Positions 7,769-15,938 of a stretch of 64,000 nt of DNA are shown piece by piece. This DNA comes from Planctomycetota bacterium (lineage in GTDB: Bacteria; Planctomycetota; Planctomycetia; Pirellulales; Pirellulaceae). The number at the start of each line of letters is the position of its first letter. Position 1 is the stretch's first letter. The stretch is taken from the NCBI GenBank assembly GCA_026692865.1, contig JAPLNI010000027.1, positions 62,001 to 126,000 of the forward strand, given 5' to 3'. Position numbers and translations under genes: made by a program. The notes beneath the pieces are model-generated. The model was not told the DNA's origin and made no database searches. It worked only from the letters and a program-made list of their open reading frames with translations.

Positions 7769-9109
7769 ATGCGAACAACACTTTTCTTTATACCACATCA
7801 AATTGGCCCGCTTCCGCTCTGGGGTTGGGGCTGGGTTGCTGGCGTGATCCTGTTGGTTTACGCGATGGTGTTGCTCTATCGATGGCTTCAAAAACTACCA
7901 CTCCAGTCGCTTTGCTCCGATATTGTTGGGTGGTTAATGGTCTTGGCGATTGTCGTGTTCGTAGCCCCCTTGATGGAGACTCGCTTTCCAGTTCCCTCCG
8001 ATACATCAACCGGTGTGACAGCCGAAACAATACCTGGGTTTGTCGCGGCAACGGACACATCTCCAGCAATGCGAATAGTGGGACTGCCGATTCGCGGCTA
8101 TGGAGTTTTTCTCATGCTAGGGGTCGTCACGGCCGTCTCGATTGTTGCCATTCGAAGTAATATTATAGGTGTCTCCGTGGATCAAGTTCTCGCGCTTGCC
8201 ATTTGGTCGGTGATTGGAGGAATGGTCGGTGCAAGATTGTTTTACGTGATACAAAAGTGGAGTGAGCTCAAGGGCGATAGTCTGGTTGAAAAGCTTTTCG
8301 AGGCCTTCAAATTCACTGAGGGCGGCCTTGTCGTTTACGGAGGACTCTTCGGTGGGCTGGCGATCTCCATGATTTGGTGCTTCGTCAAGAAAGTGCCTAT
8401 GCTAGCGATCGCAGACTTGGCAACGCCAGCCTTTTTGATCGGGCTTGCCTTTGGAAGAGTGGGTTGCTTGATGAATGGATGTTGCTACGGAGGAATTTGT
8501 GATTCAGGACTTCCCGCGATTACATTTCCAATGGGATCGCCACCCTATGTCGATCAACTGGTCTCAGGAAAACTCGTCGGCATCGAGTGGTCGCCAAGCT
8601 TCCTCAAGCGAGAGGAAATACGCATCGAAAAAGTTGAGCCCGACAGCTGGGCTCAGGCCAATCAATTGCAACCGGGAGACTTGATAGATCAGCCGACGCG
8701 CTTTCAAATTTCCCCTCCTCCGATTGGCTTGGACCCAGCCAGCCCCAATCAAGTCGAACTTCTCTGGGATCGGAATGGTCAACTTTGGTCTCCACGGACC
8801 CCTCTGCCGAATCGCAGTCTTCCGTCGCATCCGTCCCAAATTTATGCTTCGATCAACGCAATCCTTTTATGCGGATTTTTGTTCTGGCTTTGGCCGAACA
8901 CGCAGCGATCGGGAACGGTCTTGGGTCTTGGATTGATTGGATACGGTATCAGCCGGATCTTGGAGGAGTTCATCCGTGTCGACGAATCAGGACAATTCGG
9001 GACATCATTGAGCATCTCACAATGGATTAGTCTCGTAGGCATTCTGGTCGGGATCGTGATACTCGTTGTTCCAAGGAAAAAGGCTCCACGGGTTGCGATA
9101 CCGACTTGA
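7769..9109 (+). CDS. lgt: Prolipoprotein diacylglyceryl transferase with a PDZ-like insert
   Basis: This is the integral inner-membrane enzyme that transfers diacylglycerol from phosphatidylglycerol to the lipobox cysteine of prolipoproteins. Diagnostic segments are YGVFLMLGVVTA, GARLFYVI, GGLVVYGGLFGGL, AFGRVGCLMNGCCYGG (about residue 227) and HPSQIYASINA (about 352), followed by GISRILEEFIR. At 446 residues it is much longer than usual (about 290). The extra length is an extended N-terminus with two hydrophobic segments, plus about 90 residues between the signature and HPSQIY. The insert contains IEKVEPDSWAQANQLQPGDL, which reads like the core of a PDZ domain. ATG at 7769 was chosen over TTG at 7748. 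Several lipoproteins in this window would be its substrates. Confidence 0.92.
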   Translation: MRTTLFFIPHQIGPLPLWGWGWVAGVILLVYAMVLLYRWLQKLPLQSLCSDIVGWLMVLAIVVFVAPLMETRFPVPSDTSTGVTAETIPGFVAATDTSPAMRIVGLPIRGYGVFLMLGVVTAVSIVAIRSNIIGVSVDQVLALAIWSVIGGMVGARLFYVIQKWSELKGDSLVEKLFEAFKFTEGGLVVYGGLFGGLAISMIWCFVKKVPMLAIADLATPAFLIGLAFGRVGCLMNGCCYGGICDSGLPAITFPMGSPPYVDQLVSGKLVGIEWSPSFLKREEIRIEKVEPDSWAQANQLQPGDLIDQPTRFQISPPPIGLDPASPNQVELLWDRNGQLWSPRTPLPNRSLPSHPSQIYASINAILLCGFLFWLWPNTQRSGTVLGLGLIGYGISRILEEFIRVDESGQFGTSLSISQWISLVGILVGIVILVVPRKKAPRVAIPT

Positions 9110-9185
9110 TCGTTCACCGGTTATGATGGTCCCAAACGTTCCGCTTTCGAAGCCAAACTAAGTTGTCAGGTTGCAAAGGAAATCC

Positions 9186-10043
9186 ATGAGTCTTCAGATT
9201 TACATCAACGGTCAGTTCTTCAGCAAAGAAGATGCAAAGATCAGCGTCTACGACCACGGGCTGCTTTACGGCGATGGTGTATTCGAAGGATTGCGAGCGT
9301 ACTCAGGCAAGGTCTTCCGCCTTCAACAGCATATCGATCGGCTCTACGAATCGGCTCGTGCGATCATGCTTCAGATCCCGATGACGATGGAAGCTCTTTC
9401 CGCCGCAGTCAATGAAACCGTCGCCAAGAACTCCCTCCAAGATGCATACATTCGACTAGTGGTTACCCGCGGTTCGGGCGCGTTGGGGCTCGACCCCAAT
9501 AAAACCAGCAATCCACAGATCATTATCATCGCCGATTCCATTACGCTTTACCCAGCCGAATTTTATGAAAAGGGAATGGCGATCATTACGGCCAGCACCA
9601 TTCGCAATCACCCAGCAGCACTCAGCCCGCGAATCAAGTCACTTAACTACCTCAACAACATCCTGGCCAAGATCGAAGGCTTGCAAGCGGGTTGCGTCGA
9701 AGCTTTGATGCTCAACCACAAAGGCGAAGTCGCCGAATGCACCGGCGATAACATCTTCATCGTCAAAGACGGAGTCCTCAAAACTCCTCCAACCGACGCT
9801 GGCATTTTAGAAGGAATAACTCGCAACGCGGTCATCGATCTTGCACGCGAACACGGAATCACGTGCATCGAAACAGCCATGACTCGTCACGATGTTATTG
9901 TCGCCGACGAATGCTTCTTGACCGGCAGTGCCGCGGAAGTCATCCCGGTTGTCAAAGTCGATTCACGATCTATCGGAGATGGACAAGTCGGCCCGATATC
10001 CAAGAAGCTACAATCCGCGTTCCAAAAAATGGTACGGATGTAA
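9186..10043 (+). CDS. ilvE: Branched-chain amino acid aminotransferase (class IV)
   Basis: This 285-residue PLP-dependent class IV aminotransferase catalyses the last step of Val/Leu/Ile synthesis, transferring the amino group from glutamate to branched 2-oxo acids. It shows YINGQFF, ISVYDHGLLYGDGVFEGLR, the arginine-rich RLQQHIDRLYESA, and the Schiff-base lysine (K151) in RIKSLNYLNNILAK. The PLP phosphate/substrate region is EAL..GEVAECTGDNIF, and the C-terminal part has FLTGSAAEVIPV. ATG at 9186 has AAAGGAA 5 bases upstream and is preferred over the upstream TTG. D-amino acid transaminase and aminodeoxychorismate lyase are related alternatives, but the EGLRAY and SLNYLNN segments fit IlvE best. 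Confidence 0.88.
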   Translation: MSLQIYINGQFFSKEDAKISVYDHGLLYGDGVFEGLRAYSGKVFRLQQHIDRLYESARAIMLQIPMTMEALSAAVNETVAKNSLQDAYIRLVVTRGSGALGLDPNKTSNPQIIIIADSITLYPAEFYEKGMAIITASTIRNHPAALSPRIKSLNYLNNILAKIEGLQAGCVEALMLNHKGEVAECTGDNIFIVKDGVLKTPPTDAGILEGITRNAVIDLAREHGITCIETAMTRHDVIVADECFLTGSAAEVIPVVKVDSRSIGDGQVGPISKKLQSAFQKMVRM

Positions 10044-10076
10044 TTGCGAGATTGCATCAAAGGTCTTAGGTTTCGC

Positions 10077-10224
10077 TAGTGTTTTGTCTAACTTAAAAAT
10101 TGGGGTAGCTGAATTCTTAAGAATTCAGCTGTCGCTCAAAGAAATAGCAAAAGCTGACATTTTCAGCTGTCTTACGACTCTGCTACGAGTCCACATCGCC
10201 GTTTTTCATCTGGACGATGCTCTA
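10077..10224 (+). repeat. MITE-like dispersed repeat, copy A
   Basis: This copy lies between TA dinucleotides at 10077 and 10223. The left terminus is TAGTGTTTTGTCTA and the right terminus TGGACGATGCTCTA. The body begins AACTTAAAAATTGGGG, then a perfect 24-nt palindrome at 10107-10130 (arm AGCTGAATTC, centre TTAA), a variable middle, a decayed second hairpin near 10170, and CTACGAGTC followed by GTTTTTCATC. It sits between the convergent genes ilvE and rnhA, and no coding potential is seen. The rest of 10044-10404 is featureless. Confidence 0.85.
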
Positions 10225-10404
10225 GAGTCTCATCAACACTCACGAGGATACGACAACAATGTTCACTTCCGTTCCCAGCGATCGCCAGCTTATAAGTGAC
10301 GTTGCAAATCTAATCTTCAGTTTTTTCTAGTGCAAGTGTCGCCCAATTACTCCTCGGCTTGCGACTTGGGTTAACCTGCCATCGCCATCTATTGAGAGTC
10401 GCGT

Positions 10405-10896
10405 TTAACGAAACCTTGCGGTTGCTTCTACGGCCATTACGTCGCAGCGTTCGTTCTCGGGGTGTCCGGCGTGGCCTTTGACATGATGAAAAGAGATATC
10501 ATGCATCTGCTTGAGCGAGTCGAGTATCTTCCAAAGGTCTGCGTTTTTTAGCTCTTCGAAACGGGACCCTGACTTTCTCCGCCATCCATTCTTTTTCCAG
10601 CCGGCCATCCAAGAATTCAAGCCCTGTAAAACGTATTGACTGTCCGAATAGAGCTGGACGTTACAAGGTCGCGACAAGGCCTTGAGCCCCTCAATCACTG
10701 CCATCAATTCCATTCGATTGTTGGTCGTCATCGATTCGCCTCCCGACTCGGCGCGTTCTTTCTTGGTCGGACCGTCACGCAGAATATAGGCCCAACCACC
10801 GGGTCCCGGGTTTCCGCTACAAGCGCCATCGGTAAAGAGTGCAATCAGCCGCCGTCCAACCGGCGCATCGCCACCATCAATGCGATCGTCTGTCAT
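10405..10896 (-). CDS. rnhA: Ribonuclease HI
   Basis: This 163-residue cytoplasmic endonuclease cuts the RNA strand of RNA-DNA hybrids (R-loops, Okazaki primers). All four catalytic acidic residues are visible: D23 in LFTDGACSGNPGPGG, E63 in NNRMELMAVIEGL, D85 in LYSDSQYV and D152 in ERCDVMA, together with H142 in HVKGHAGHPENE. The basic protrusion (WKKNGWRRKSG) of the E. coli type is present. ATG at 10896 is chosen over TTG at 10905. It stands alone, convergent with ilvE. The 295 bp upstream (10897-11191) show no recognised feature. Confidence 0.95.
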   Translation of the reverse strand: MTDDRIDGGDAPVGRRLIALFTDGACSGNPGPGGWAYILRDGPTKKERAESGGESMTTNNRMELMAVIEGLKALSRPCNVQLYSDSQYVLQGLNSWMAGWKKNGWRRKSGSRFEELKNADLWKILDSLKQMHDISFHHVKGHAGHPENERCDVMAVEATARFR

Positions 10897-11191
10897 GAAA
10901 AGCAATATGTCTACGAGTGTACTTCCAGAACGCCCCAGGCTCTAAAGCCGGATACTGCTCGAAGTATAGCCCAAAACATCGCTTTTGCCTTCAGCAGAAT
11001 TACAAAGACCAAAAGATCCGTGTAAGGATGCGTTTACTAAGGTGTTAAGACATTCCTTTGTGTCGGACCAAATCATGTTCGATCGCCATAAGATATTGGC
11101 TTGAAAAAGCGGGTTGGACAAATTCGCGAAGTTTTTGTGGGAACAGCGATGGGGGTGGGCTGCTGGTGTGCTAGCGCCTGATTCCGTCCGG

Positions 11192-11923
11192 TTACGTATT
11201 CGAGATAAACCGATAGCCGGCGTCACGAATGGTCAGGAAGTGTTGCGGCGAGGCGGAGTCTTTCTCGAACGTCTTGCGGAGTCGCAGCATAAATTGGTCT
11301 ACGCTACGGGTCTGCATATCACCATTCATTTCCCAGACTTCGCTGAGCAATTCCTGTCGCGAGATGACTCGACCTTCGTTCTCTGCAAAGTATCGCAAAA
11401 GCAAAAGTTCTTTGTGAGTCAGTTTGACATCTGTGCCCGCAACACAAACTTCGTAGGTTTCAAAGTTGACAAAGGACTCGCCGAACTCAAGGACGATTAC
11501 CTTCTTTTGAGTTGTCGGCTTTTTCTCCTCGGGGATGTTCGGTTTGGTTTTGAGCCGCAAGAGATTTTTGACTCTGCTTAGCAGTTCATCTAAGTCGAAG
11601 GGTTTGGTTAGATATTGGTTAGCCCCCAGATCAAATCCTCGCGTGCGATCCTCGGAAAGACTTCGAGCAGAAAGAATGAGAATCGGAACGGTGCTTTCAG
11701 TTTCGCGAATGGTCTCGCAAATTTTATAGCCGCTCATCCCCGGTAACATGAGGTCCAGCAATATAAGATCGAAAGCATAGTGATCCGCCTCGAACACCTT
11801 CACCGCCGTGTGGCCATCGGTGACCAGCGTGACGCGATAGCCTTCCGCTTCCAGGTTGTATTTGATACCCGTGCCGAGATGCTGTTCGTCTTCGACAACG
11901 AGAATGTGTTTGCGTTGGTTCAT
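11192..11923 (-). CDS. OmpR/PhoB-family response regulator
   Basis: This two-component DNA-binding response regulator has 243 residues. Its receiver domain spans 1-120, with the acidic pair E11/D12, phospho-acceptor D57 (LILLDLMLPGMSG), S85 and K107 (YLTKPFD). The C-terminal winged helix spans about 140-240 (LTHKELLLLRYFAENEG, SRQELLSEVW, RTIRDAGYRF-like end). No histidine kinase gene adjoins it, so it is an orphan here. It starts 3 bp after the stop of the methyltransferase gene, so the two are almost certainly co-transcribed. Target genes are unknown. Confidence 0.92.
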   Translation of the reverse strand: MNQRKHILVVEDEQHLGTGIKYNLEAEGYRVTLVTDGHTAVKVFEADHYAFDLILLDLMLPGMSGYKICETIRETESTVPILILSARSLSEDRTRGFDLGANQYLTKPFDLDELLSRVKNLLRLKTKPNIPEEKKPTTQKKVIVLEFGESFVNFETYEVCVAGTDVKLTHKELLLLRYFAENEGRVISRQELLSEVWEMNGDMQTRSVDQFMLRLRKTFEKDSASPQHFLTIRDAGYRFISNT

Positions 11924-11926
11924 ACC

Positions 11927-12907
11927 CTAATTAAACCAACGAAAGATATAACCGCAATCCAATTCTCGCCCTTTCAAATCAATCAGGCTCGCCCGCTTGG
12001 AGTCTACGCTAGCAAAATGACTCGATACGCTCTTAAAAATCGGCTTTTCTAACGGACCATAATCCATCGATAAAACTGGGCTATGACCTGTCAGCAGCAT
12101 CGCGATTGGACGATCCGCTAGGAGGGAACAACAGTCTGAAATCAAACTTCCCAAGTCGCGGTCCAGCTCCCATCGTTTGCCGCTTGCCCCGTGACCGAAT
12201 GCCGGAGGATCAAGAACGATTACATCATACCGATTTTTTCGCCGAGCCTCGCGCTGAACGAAATCACGGACATCGTCAATAATCCATCGAATCGGTAAAT
12301 GACTTAGTAGAGAACTTTCTGCGTTGCTTCTTGCCCATTGCACCGACGGCTTGGAAGCATCGACATGAGTAACAGCGAACCCAGCGGATGCCAAAGCAAG
12401 CGTGCTACCACCGGTGTAGGCAAACAAGTTAAGTGCTGTCGGCGGAGCATCTTCGGAACCTTTTCTAATACGTTTCTTGCCAAGCTTGCTCAGCCACTCC
12501 CAGTTCTCCACCTGCTCCGGAAAAACTCCCACATGACCAAATGGCGATGTCTTAAGACTCAGCGACAAATCATTCCATCGAAAACACCACGTGCGACTGA
12601 CAGCAAGTTTAGGACTCGCAGTATCTACGATTTCTCCGATGACTTTCTGAGTAGCAGCACCCTCGGCATCACTGGAGAATTCGACCTCATTCGTTTCCCA
12701 TCGTTTATCAACAACACGATGCGTTGCCTTGTACCAGCTTTTCGGAGTTGCTTGCGGGATACCATCGGCAGCAGGGCACGGTCGATCTAAAAGCCTTCCA
12801 TCAAATCGCTCAAGTTTTCTTCCTCGGCCAAAATCAATCAGTTGATATTGGGCTTGTTGACTGTTTGGAGTGAGCAAGATGAAAGGCGATGAAACAACAA
12901 GTAGCAT
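11927..12907 (-). CDS. Class I SAM-dependent methyltransferase, RlmI-like
   Basis: This 326-residue protein has the SAM-binding core NLFAYTGGSTLALASAGF (motif I), THVDASKPSVQWARSNAE (acidic ribose-binding Asp in motif II), IIDDVRDF and the catalytic VIVLDPPAFGHG (motif IV, DPPxF). These match COG1092, the RlmI/RlmK family of 23S rRNA methyltransferases. The N-terminal half (QYQLIDFGRGRKLERFDGRL) resembles the start of that family rather than a PUA domain. The exact RNA position is not predictable. ATG at 12907 was chosen because it leaves a 19-bp gap to the upstream esterase gene; an earlier in-frame start at 13027 would overlap that gene by 100 bp. It is the middle gene of a three-gene operon. 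Confidence 0.8.
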   Translation of the reverse strand: MLLVVSSPFILLTPNSQQAQYQLIDFGRGRKLERFDGRLLDRPCPAADGIPQATPKSWYKATHRVVDKRWETNEVEFSSDAEGAATQKVIGEIVDTASPKLAVSRTWCFRWNDLSLSLKTSPFGHVGVFPEQVENWEWLSKLGKKRIRKGSEDAPPTALNLFAYTGGSTLALASAGFAVTHVDASKPSVQWARSNAESSLLSHLPIRWIIDDVRDFVQREARRKNRYDVIVLDPPAFGHGASGKRWELDRDLGSLISDCCSLLADRPIAMLLTGHSPVLSMDYGPLEKPIFKSVSSHFASVDSKRASLIDLKGRELDCGYIFRWFN

Positions 12908-12926
12908 GGATGTGAGATTAATAATC

Positions 12927-13868
12927 CTACTGGATGATCTTACGACTGCGAAGCCATCGTTTACAGGCTTCAGGCCAATCGAACGCACCAGGAATGTTGT
13001 GGCCAAGTCCAATACCATGGCGGCCATATTCGTAGATGTGCAATTCGCCGGGGACTTTGTTTTGCATCATCGCACCGTAGAAAGCGATCGCGTTTGCGAC
13101 CGGAACGACCTTGTCTTCTGAAGTATGCATCACAAATGTTGGTGGTGTGTTGGGTGTAACTCGAAGGTGATTCGCAAAGGATTCCACGAGCTTGGGATCG
13201 GGTGATGGTCCTAGTAAGTTTTTTTCGCTTCCTTTATGAGTCTCTGATGTTCCAAACATGATGACTGGATAGCAGAGGATACCGAAGTCTGGGCGTGAAG
13301 ACTGCTTCGAGATAGGGTCCGCGTTTTCAGCGTTCACTGCACTTGAATCATCAGCCTTAGTTTTCTCTAAATCCGACGTAGCAACTTCGCCCTGGGTGAG
13401 AATCGTGGAGACTAAGTGCCCTCCTGCGGAGAAGCCGATTATCCCGACGCGATTGGGATCGATGTTCCATTGTTTTGCTTTAGCACGCGTCAAACGAATC
13501 GCTCGATTAGCATCGTCGGACGGAGCCGGATGACCGTATCCTTTGCCTCGATGGCGATAGTCACAGATGATCGCCGCTAGCCCCATTTCATTTGCCCAAG
13601 CGGCGATCTGGTGCCCCTCGTGATCAATTGCCAGAGTTCCATATCCGCCTCCTGGACAGATAACCAAAGCTCCCGTGGGAGCATCCGAGGCAGGCAATCG
13701 AACCAACGCCATCGGAACATCCTTGGGTTCGGAGCCCAACGCTCCGGGAGCACCCGATTCCCAAAGAGGCAAATCAAACGCTTTTGGATCGGCAGCTTCC
13801 GTGCGTTGAATAACGTCGACCCTCGTGACACCGATAATAACAAAAACAAAAGCAAGGACGTATCGCAT
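12927..13868 (-). CDS. Secreted alpha/beta hydrolase (acetyl-xylan esterase/BD-FAE-like)
   Basis: This 313-residue exported esterase has a signal peptide of about 25 residues (MRYVLAFVFVIIGVTRVDVI). The fold markers are the oxyanion motif VICPGGGYGTLA, the nucleophile GFSAGGHL (serine near 148), the acid in HTSEDKVVP (about 251) and histidine in YGRHGIGLGH (about 284). The family contains acetyl-xylan esterases and other carbohydrate de-acetylases, frequent in planctomycetes that degrade algal polysaccharides. Residues about 170-200 form a low-complexity insert rich in Asp, Ser and Lys. It is the first gene of an operon with the methyltransferase and response regulator. The substrate is inference. 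Confidence 0.8.
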   Translation of the reverse strand: MRYVLAFVFVIIGVTRVDVIQRTEAADPKAFDLPLWESGAPGALGSEPKDVPMALVRLPASDAPTGALVICPGGGYGTLAIDHEGHQIAAWANEMGLAAIICDYRHRGKGYGHPAPSDDANRAIRLTRAKAKQWNIDPNRVGIIGFSAGGHLVSTILTQGEVATSDLEKTKADDSSAVNAENADPISKQSSRPDFGILCYPVIMFGTSETHKGSEKNLLGPSPDPKLVESFANHLRVTPNTPPTFVMHTSEDKVVPVANAIAFYGAMMQNKVPGELHIYEYGRHGIGLGHNIPGAFDWPEACKRWLRSRKIIQ

Positions 13869-13941
13869 AGGGAACTCTTCGAAATCTATTGCAGGAGAGG
13901 AAACGCAAAGCCGTCGATTGAAGTAAGCTTAACGTAAATGC

Positions 13942-15936
13942 TCAGAATTTCCAACGAAATTCGCAACGCGTTCCGTACAAGTCCGAGGCGTTATCCAACC
14001 AAGCGTTCATCAAGTCCACTCGAACGAGAGTCCAGTTGTTTAGCGTTCGTTGCCATCGCGTCCCGATCGCGTACTGGGCGCCGGGTGCAGAGCTCAATAC
14101 CGGATCGCCATACGTATCAAGCGCTGCGAACTCGAATGCGAGCTGTCGCCGAAAGTCAGCAGTAAGCAGATTCAACCCGACCGCTCCACCGTAGGAATTC
14201 GACCCCGTCGTATCCAGAGTTGGATAGCCTGTGAGCAAATCGGATTCAAAGTTGATCCCTGTGTTTCGCAGAATACCACCTGCTCCGGCAGCCCTCGCTA
14301 CCGATTGTGGTCGACCATATCCGAGGAATGCATTGAAATATGGAACAACGTTACTAGGCGAATAAGAAATTAACGAGTTTTCACATAGCAAAAGAAAACC
14401 GTCTGCGGTTCGGTCGGTACGAGCCCCTTCTTGTCCAATGTTACCAAGCACGCGAATCGAATTGGAGAACTTGGTGAAGTAGCGTCGCGTATACGCAAGA
14501 GCCATGTTGTGATACGAACGCTCCAGACCATCTTGGTCGCTCAAAAAAGCGTAGTCGGCTTCGATATAACCATCGTAGGCTTCGATGAACCAGGCCGTTC
14601 CGAATACTTGTGCGGCTTGGTTGTTATTTTCAAACGCAGGTGAAGTGACTTGATTAAACCCTGCAAAAAAAGTGACGTCATAGTTGGACCAGTTAAGGGC
14701 TCGGCTGTTACGCCATGGAAAACCGAATGCAACTCCTGTGATCGCATCTTCCATCCAGATTCCATTCTGGTAAAGCAAGGGAATCTGACCAAACGTAAAT
14801 GGCAAATCAAATGGTGCATCAACTCCAGCGAGTCCTCCAGTCATCGCTCCAAGATCGCCTTCGAAAAAAAGCGTATCAAATTGAAAGTCGAGTTCTGATT
14901 CAAAGCGCACGTTGCGTGAGTCGCTAAAGTCGAGCCGCGTAAATTGGTTATTGTTATCGAGAGGGCCAGTGAAAGCGTGAATGCGTTCGGTTCCTGTTAA
15001 TCGAAGATCCAGATCTAGGTTCAGCCTGTTTGCGACGGAGCGAACGGGTTTGCCTTTGCTATGATGCACTCCGACTCCAGCGCGGTAGTCTCCGTAAACC
15101 AAAAAATGTGGCGTCAAAGGATTGACGTCACTGAAGACAGGAATCGCTGGGTCGTACATGCCGCCGGTGTAGAAAGGTCTCCACCATTCCACCCACGGTC
15201 GCTGCGTTGGAACAAAGTACTTTCCATAGTAAGTCGCAATATCCATCTCGGGCATGTAATGTTCAGCCGGCGCAGGTGTTCCTCGGAAGTCATACGCTTG
15301 ATAGGGAACAGGCGATGCCGATGGTACGCATCCGGCGGTTGGCTTATTACATGCACCTTCTGCACCGACCGTACCAGATATCGAATTTGGTTCGTGCCCT
15401 TGTATGCGGGTCGGCTGTTGGTGCCGCCATTGACGCGATTGCATCGGAGGAATGTTTTCAAACAGCGAGCCAAAATTTTGCGGCACCCATGGCGTTTCAT
15501 AGACGCTGCGCTGCGGAGGTGCAACAGCGACCGTTGGGGGCGGGACAGGCTGAGGACAATAAACTTGACCCAGTTTTGTATCGGTCTGTTGCGACGAATG
15601 ACTCTCCCATAGCCAAGCTCCTGTCGGTGTCATCGGCGGAACCGACTTTGTCCCAGATGCCTGAACAGACACTTGACCAGAAGATTGACTTGGTGCTTGG
15701 CTTGATGATTGGCCTGACGGTGAGATGATTAGTTGACTCGATGATCGGCTTGATGGTTCCACTGGAGGTAGTGGCACGGTCAACAAGTCATCGTCAATGA
15801 CAGCTGATTGAATTGGAGGCAATGGACGGATTAATACGCCGTCGTCTGCTATGACATGCGACAAGTAAGGATTGAAACCAGCTAGCGAGCACGCCAACAA
15901 GATCAATCCCAAGATCATCAATAGAGATCGTTGCAT
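13942..15936 (-). CDS. Outer-membrane beta-barrel protein with proline-rich N-terminus
   Basis: This 664-residue exported protein starts with the signal peptide MQRSLLMILGLILLACSLAG. Residues about 30-200 are low-complexity, rich in Pro, Ser and Gln (QSSSQAPSQSSGQVSVQASG). The remaining 450 residues have alternating hydrophobic and polar strands with aromatic girdle residues (VTFFAGFNQVTS, GYIEADYAFLSDQ, MALAYTRRYFTKF, LVRVDLMNAWLDN) and end in CEFRWKF. A terminal aromatic residue is the usual outer-membrane barrel signal. The start lies 2 bp after the stop of the multihaem cytochrome gene, so the products are probably made together. A porin-like partner for the cytochrome is inferred, and no named family was recognised. 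Confidence 0.7.
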   Translation of the reverse strand: MQRSLLMILGLILLACSLAGFNPYLSHVIADDGVLIRPLPPIQSAVIDDDLLTVPLPPVEPSSRSSSQLIISPSGQSSSQAPSQSSGQVSVQASGTKSVPPMTPTGAWLWESHSSQQTDTKLGQVYCPQPVPPPTVAVAPPQRSVYETPWVPQNFGSLFENIPPMQSRQWRHQQPTRIQGHEPNSISGTVGAEGACNKPTAGCVPSASPVPYQAYDFRGTPAPAEHYMPEMDIATYYGKYFVPTQRPWVEWWRPFYTGGMYDPAIPVFSDVNPLTPHFLVYGDYRAGVGVHHSKGKPVRSVANRLNLDLDLRLTGTERIHAFTGPLDNNNQFTRLDFSDSRNVRFESELDFQFDTLFFEGDLGAMTGGLAGVDAPFDLPFTFGQIPLLYQNGIWMEDAITGVAFGFPWRNSRALNWSNYDVTFFAGFNQVTSPAFENNNQAAQVFGTAWFIEAYDGYIEADYAFLSDQDGLERSYHNMALAYTRRYFTKFSNSIRVLGNIGQEGARTDRTADGFLLLCENSLISYSPSNVVPYFNAFLGYGRPQSVARAAGAGGILRNTGINFESDLLTGYPTLDTTGSNSYGGAVGLNLLTADFRRQLAFEFAALDTYGDPVLSSAPGAQYAIGTRWQRTLNNWTLVRVDLMNAWLDNASDLYGTRCEFRWKF

Positions 15937-15938
15937 CG

